The position numbers and the translations under genes were made by a program. Below the pieces are notes generated by a model. It worked only from the letters and a program-made list of their open reading frames with translations. It was not told the origin of the DNA and searched no databases. From Ophioderma brevispina (Eukaryota; Echinodermata; Ophiuroidea; Amphilepidida; Ophiodermatidae): 64,000 nt of DNA. Numbering within the stretch: the stretch's first letter is position 1; every line of letters starts with the position of its first letter. Positions 59,455 through 64,000 of this stretch are shown piece after piece. The DNA is taken from contig JAMKCH010085005.1 of the NCBI GenBank assembly GCA_023653785.1, forward strand, positions 1 to 64,000, read 5' to 3'.

Positions 59455-60177
59455 TCATAACTTCGGGACTAAAATGAATTCCTGACGGCACATCTTTCTT
59501 AGCCGCTCTAGGTCTGCGCACACAGCCACCTCATAGCTACTACCTCTCACAGTCTGAACACCGGCGGTGCCTGGTGCAGATATTGTTGTCTGCTGTTTTG
59601 GATTTGTCTGATATCTTAGTCTACTCTTTGAACGCAGGGCTGGACTTGTTTTCCCACTTTCAAAAACAGATAAAGAACTCGTTTTTGTACTAACAGCTAC
59701 TGGAATTCTGCTTCTTGCGAAAGTAAACGTTAGCGAACTACTAACAGTTGGTCTATGCTGCATTGGTAAGGCAGATCTGGTAAAAATAGTTCTTGATCTT
59801 TCTTCGATTTCATCTTCTATAACGTTTCTTGCTCTTTCGTTGACTTTACCAAGAACATTGCTTAACCGTCGCAACACGTCTAGAGCCCGGTCTTTATCCA
59901 CCAAACCATGGGAATTGAAAAAGTGGTCCATCAACCTGGCAGTCACACATTGCCTTTGACAAATTGCCTGTTGCTCGAAATACTGTATTACTTCCATAGA
60001 TGTTATTCCCATTTCAGAAGCTAGAAATTTCCATCCTCCTTGTATATTGTTGCCACAGCCTTCTATTATGACACAAAGTCGACGAAACCGGCGATCCGTG
60101 ATGAAGTGCAGAGATGTCGAATTTGGGGTAAGCTCGGGAAGCCGGGCCAAGAAGTTATCTTCTTGATCATTTGATTT
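59455..60177 (-). CDS. Death-domain protein, terminal exon
   Basis: Death-fold domains mediate homotypic assembly in apoptosis, NF-kB and innate immune signalling. After a TTATCCCTTCAG acceptor this exon encodes 240 residues to a TGA. Residues about 30-115 have the six-helix pattern of a death domain: FRRLCVIIEG, then GGWKFLASEMGITSMEVIQY (the invariant Trp followed by K-x-L-A and a Gly-Ile turn), a third helical block ending LMDHFF, and DRALDVLRRLSNVL. Residues about 125-240 are Ser/Thr/Arg-rich and low-complexity, ending FILVPKL. The subfamily is not recognisable. The first acceptor (60177) is in phase 0, whereas the exon at 61033-61281 ends in phase 1; an acceptor at 60161 or a missing exon between them would reconcile this. 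The death fold is inferred from pattern only. Confidence 0.65.
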   Translation of the reverse strand, partial: KSNDQEDNFLARLPELTPNSTSLHFITDRRFRRLCVIIEGCGNNIQGGWKFLASEMGITSMEVIQYFEQQAICQRQCVTARLMDHFFNSHGLVDKDRALDVLRRLSNVLGKVNERARNVIEDEIEERSRTIFTRSALPMQHRPTVSSSLTFTFARSRIPVAVSTKTSSLSVFESGKTSPALRSKSRLRYQTNPKQQTTISAPGTAGVQTVRGSSYEVAVCADLERLRKMCRQEFILVPKL

Positions 60178-60198
60178 CTGAAGGGATAAACAAAATTA

Positions 60199-60393
60199 TC
60201 AAGTTATCAAACCACTTTCCAATGGAATAAGCAAGATATTCATTATGCATTTGGAGTGTGTGAGATTTGTCCAAAGACTGAAAGCTTGACAGCCCGCAGA
60301 CCCGCAAGGTCGAATTTCTATAGAACCTTTCATTAATTTTGAGTTTGGATCATAATCGTTCAAAATAGGCAGAAAGATGGACATTGCAATTTT
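60199..60393 (-). CDS. Possible additional exon of the death-domain gene
   Basis: A minus-strand frame around FLPILNDYDPNSKLMKGSIE and IRPCGSAGCQAFSLWTNL looks coding in composition and lies between the two better exons. No strong donor or acceptor brackets it (a weak AAAG/GTTCTA donor lies inside). It may be an exon, a retained 5' leader or chance. Confidence 0.25.
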   Translation of the reverse strand, partial: KIAMSIFLPILNDYDPNSKLMKGSIEIRPCGSAGCQAFSLWTNLTHSKCIMNILLIPLESGLIT

Positions 60394-60669
60394 GCAAATT
60401 TATTTAGCAACTGATGGCAGGCAGGCAGGCAGGCATGCATGCATGTTGTGATAGCGCTCTTCAGCTAGAAAGTGATCTGCATATATATAATCAATTGTAA
60501 ATAAATATGTACACGTGGGAACAGTCATGGTCTTTGCATATTCATGAGCGGGAGATGGAATTGCGCGACCAACGTTGTTTAGAGTTAAGAACTCGAACAT
60601 TAGCCCTCGGGTCAAGCCACAAGCCTGCCATCATGGTTTTAGCTCAGTGATGCTTTGTACGTCATTACC

Positions 60670-60975
60670 TTAAAGGTGCAATGAGAGATTTAACATATCA
60701 GGTGTCCCTAAAAAATCGAAAGTACTGATTTTTGCCCATCTCAAAGGATTAAGCTGAGAAATGTTTTTTTGTTACAGCAATTGTGAAATTTCTAATTTCG
60801 TAAAGGAGCAAATGCGAAATTCGGCCTATGTTTTATATTGAAATATAAGGAAATCAAAAAACCCTTTGTTCTCTAGCCAAATACAAGGTAAGAAATCTAT
60901 TGAGTGTCTAATCTATATGAAATTACTATTATGACAAAATATTTGAATGCCTCAAAATCTCTCGTTGCACCTTTA
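60670..60975. mobile_element. TTAA-flanked MITE, copy 4
   Basis: TTAA then AGGTGCAATGAGAGATTT at the left and AATCTCTCGTTGCACCT then TTAA at the right; 306 bp. Same orientation as copy 3, with an internal deletion of about 50 bp relative to it. Lies in an intron of the death-domain gene model. Confidence 0.85.
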
Positions 60976-61032
60976 ATAATAAACATACTCTACAAACTTA
61001 TAAAAATGTAAAGAGTTAAATTTTTAACGTAC

Positions 61033-61281
61033 TTGTACGTGGCAAGAAGAAATAGTTGTAGGTCTGTGTCTTTCGATTAACAACAAGAAAGGCTTTAGTG
61101 GTAGCTCCAGAGCTACATAATTTGCCTGAAAAATCTGCACACAACATATAGGAACATCGTCTGTATATGGAAGTGTCCGCCAATCGCATCGGGTTCTCTT
61201 TTTTAGTTGGAATGGTATCTGCAACAGACCGGATGTCACCGAAGATTGGTATTGTGTCCATAAATACGCCTGTGGAATTAG
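61033..61281 (-). CDS. Internal exon, probably of the death-domain gene
   Basis: A frame of 83 codons lies between a TTATTCTCACAG acceptor and an ACAA/GTACGT donor. It starts and ends in phase 1, so its length is a multiple of three. It reads GVFMDTIPIFGDIRSVADTI, then MRLADTSIYRRCSYMLCADF and KAFLVVNRKTQTYNYFFLP, a mixed beta-strand-rich sequence. I do not recognise the domain. Same orientation and spacing as the neighbouring exons suggest one gene. An alternative acceptor 12 bp further in (61269) keeps the frame. Confidence 0.55.
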
Positions 61282-62101
61282 CTGTGAGAATAAATAACAC
61301 TTTACTAATTCAGCTAGTCATCATTTACGGGCAGATAGTAATTATTAAGATAGTAATTATTAAATGTCCCTCTAAATGAAAATCTATGTTTACACAAAAA
61401 TGTATAATAAGATAATAAATTCATGGTGATGCTATATAGCCTGGGAGCTAGCAGACATTTGTAACACATCTCAAGTACAAAAGGTTTGAGTGATTAAATA
61501 TGTAGACAGCCTAGCCTGACCATGCTGACAGGAACTGCTGAAACGTGATTCGCAAGTGCTGCAAATGGTGCCTTAAAGATAGGGGCCAAGACAAAGATTG
61601 TACGGGGTCAAATTTTAAAAATGATCTAATCGTGTTGAAAAGTATACCATGTTATGTGTCTAACCATAAAGATTAAGAAAACGGTATCGTTTGTAATATG
61701 TACAGCCTAAAGTTTCAGAGTTATAGGCTAAAAACTCCAAAAATCAATAAAAAGGTTCAATTTCAGTTGTACAGGGGTCAAATTGTAAAGTTGCTCTGAT
61801 TTGGATAAAAATGGTGCAAATTATTGGTGGAGCCCATAGGATTAAAATAAGGAATACTTTTCAGTGTCTCAAATGCTTGCTTAAAGGGACATAACTGGCA
61901 TGAAAAAATTGACATAATGAAAAGGACCCTTACTGAAATCACTTTTACATTCTGTAAAAAGAGTAAAAACGGGAAGAGTTCCAGGGGGGAGGTGGCAGTT
62001 ACCTTCGATATGCTAGCATTAAAATACAAGTACACTTCATTGTAAATGAGAGTTTATTCTAAAGGATAACTGTTAAAATTGTCCCCATTTTCCTGTCCTA
62101 C

Positions 62102-62231
62102 CTTTTTGTCAGGGGTTAGCAGCTCCCAATTTGTTTTTAACTTTGTAAGACAACCGTCAGGTCTTCAGGCGAGTCGAGGACACGGATAGATCCCGATAGT
62201 ATTTTGTTCTCATCAGCTAAGCACCAACCCT
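62102..62231 (-). CDS. Probable internal exon, ambiguous 3' end
   Basis: After a TGCAATCAG acceptor the frame reads GWCLADENKILSGSIRVLDS then PEDLTVVLQ and meets a TAA. Using a weak donor at 62142 (CAAA/GTTAAA) ends it in phase 1, which fits the acceptor of 61033-61281. Using the stronger AAAAAG/GTAGGA donor at 62102 would add a KLKTNWELLTPDKK reading but needs a one-base frameshift. Coding looks convincing up to LTVVLQ. Confidence 0.45.
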
Positions 62232-62608
62232 CTGATTGCAGTATATTCTATAACGGGCAAGCAAATATTAATAACAAATGAATCACGCTTTTACATTTTA
62301 CACTGAATATTAAATTAAATTAGAAGTGTTTGTTGTCAGTACGTCTATTTTGGTGTGGGGTATATAAAGTACGAATTTATAAAAAGGTATAAACCCAATG
62401 GCAATTTCGTCATTGTTTTTTTATTTCTTTCTAAAATAGATGATGTGACATCAATGCTTACAAAGACAAGTTATCACCTGGTTTACTGACATGTCAGAGT
62501 TGAGAAGAATATTTTTGCTTCTATGAAAAAGAATTCTTACACCATCACTCAGAAATCTTCGTTAATTAATTAATGACCGCCACCGGAATTAACTTTTAAA
62601 TCTAAAAA

Positions 62609-62640
62609 ATGCTAGGATCATGAATGATGCATCTTTTTAA
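62609..62640. repeat. Element end TGCTAGGATCATGAATGATG...TTTTTAA
   Basis: Third, more diverged relative of the terminal motif at 9131 and 30333. Confidence 0.35.
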
Positions 62641-63669
62641 GTTTTTTTTTTAGTTGAAGATTCAGATTCTAATGATATAATGTCAACTTTATCCTTTAAA
62701 ATCACCCTAAGGTCATTTTATTTGGTATAACCACTTTAGGGGTTTTCATCAACAAACACACAAATTTACAAAATTATACCACATTTTATACATTATGTAT
62801 GCGGACGGTCAACCTTTTGGGAGATACTGAAGCACAACCTATACCAGCTATCATAATACATGTTTTGAAATAATAATAACAATTTGAATGTTGTTAATTT
62901 TCAAGCCACATGCTATATTTTTTTACGGATTATGTCAAGCCTATGAGCGTCACCACTTCCAATCGGCAGTCTACCTGAAGAACTAAGTAGTTAAAACTTT
63001 CATTTGTTTTATTACACCTCAATTTGAGACTCTGGGGAAGAGGTTGTAAGGAAACAGTTCAAACTATTTCCCTAGGAGTGATAAGTTTGTGTTTTACTAA
63101 TAGTGGTTGAGCTTCCCCATGCAGAAACATATACAATGTCGTCTCAGCTTGTACATTTTGACAAAAAAAAAACTAAAATTATTATTTTTAAAAAAATAAA
63201 ATGATTAGGAATGACTTCAAATGATAATCATGATATTATTACAATAACATTAAAATCCGAATCTCCGACATCGGAAACCCTTAAAAATAGTATCGTTTGT
63301 GATTCTAGCGTATTATTGGTACCAAAACACAGGTTAGACCAGGAATAATATTTTACTCCCTCTATTAATTTTTTTTCATAACGTACATTAGCGGAAGTTC
63401 TACCCGTGACAGTAAAATAACTCTCTCGTTAAAGCGCATACTCTCGTTGAAATTGTCCTTTAGATTATAGATACACGAACAAAAAATTGAACCCTTTTTT
63501 CACGTTATGTGCAAATTGTGCAACCAAAGCTAGTACCATTTGCATTCCTCTTTTACTTACCCCCAATTTCCAGTCGCAAAACGCACCACAAAGGAAACTT
63601 TGTTCCCGTGATGTCTGAATTCGATCGTCCTGGAAACCACCTACTTTCATCCATTTATTCTGCAATTAC
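62641..63669. other. Non-coding, presumed intron
   Basis: Nothing recognised. Confidence 0.4.
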
Positions 63670-63720
63670 CTGGCCGAAGGTTTTGCACACGCTTCTTTCC
63701 ATTTTTGATTGAAAGAACAT
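63670..63720 (-). CDS. Possible first coding exon of the death-domain gene
   Basis: An ATG at 63720 opens MFFQSKMERSVCKTFGQ and runs in phase 0 to a strong CAG/GTAATT donor at 63670. It would splice in phase to an AGAG/GGT acceptor at 62229 in the next exon. An upstream in-frame extension (LQAAG) with a weak acceptor is possible, so it may instead be internal. Confidence 0.4.
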
Positions 63721-64000
63721 GCCAGCAGCTTGCAGAGTGAACGTTCGTGTTGGTTAAAATAAACTACAAATGCAAAGGCGGAAAGGCAAATGTTGTATAT
63801 TATTCACAGCTTCCCAACTCATCAGTTGACTCGTGTTTAAAAATGTCACATCCTTTACTCATGGCAAACAATGAAATTTGTACGTTTTATTTTCAAACTG
63901 AATATTGGTTTATCCCAAACAAAAAACGTTATTAACATTTAAGAAATTTGACCATGTATAAATCGTTTGTCGGTTCTTAGAAATGTTACCAAACCATTAT

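Overview
This window is animal (metazoan) genomic DNA: AT-rich, gene-poor and dense in transposon remnants. No bacterial operons, rRNA, intact tRNA genes or CRISPR arrays are present. The best-recognised gene is a paired-class homeobox gene of the Alx (Cart1/aristaless-like) family on the minus strand. Its homeodomain has the [18 protein letters not shown] type of recognition core, which I associate with echinoderm and hemichordate Alx proteins. Together with many AGGCCTA-type motifs in the repeats, this points to an ambulacrarian deuterostome (inference; no database was searched).

Layout. 1-5.1 kb: Alx intron 2, non-coding with small foldback elements. 5.1-5.5 kb: Alx exon 2, carrying residues 1-46 of the homeodomain. 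5.5-28.7 kb: Alx intron 1 (about 23 kb), packed with foldback/MITE elements, tRNA-derived SINE-like sequences and microsatellites, plus one uncharacterised possible coding exon at 18.35-18.6 kb. 28.7-29.1 kb: Alx exon 1, with an HSIDGILG octapeptide and a TATA-like box upstream at 29.3 kb. 30.6-38 kb: non-coding, with diverged direct repeats, an ACTCGCCGT minisatellite and a decayed Tc1-like transposase containing a tRNA-like SINE. 38.1-47.9 kb: a split non-LTR retrotransposon whose endonuclease/linker part (duplicated in tandem) and reverse-transcriptase part are separated by about 7 kb of repeated, partly inverted modules rich in TTCGGCA palindromes. 47.9-57.5 kb: TA- and TTAA-flanked TIR elements, a second Tc1-like transposase, a minisatellite and a minus-strand LINE 3' end. 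57.9-63.7 kb: minus-strand coding exons, including a terminal exon with a death-fold domain and a separate coding segment apparently interrupted by a hAT-type MITE.

How the parts relate. Alx exons 1 and 2 join in phase, but exon 2 needs a one-base correction in a GGGG run to connect its two halves. The rest of the homeodomain (from V47/W48) lies left of the window. The death-domain exons at the right end read in the same direction; their exact gene model cannot be settled from sequence alone. Most of the remaining DNA is explained by several small TIR/foldback families that recur across the window, nested in one another.
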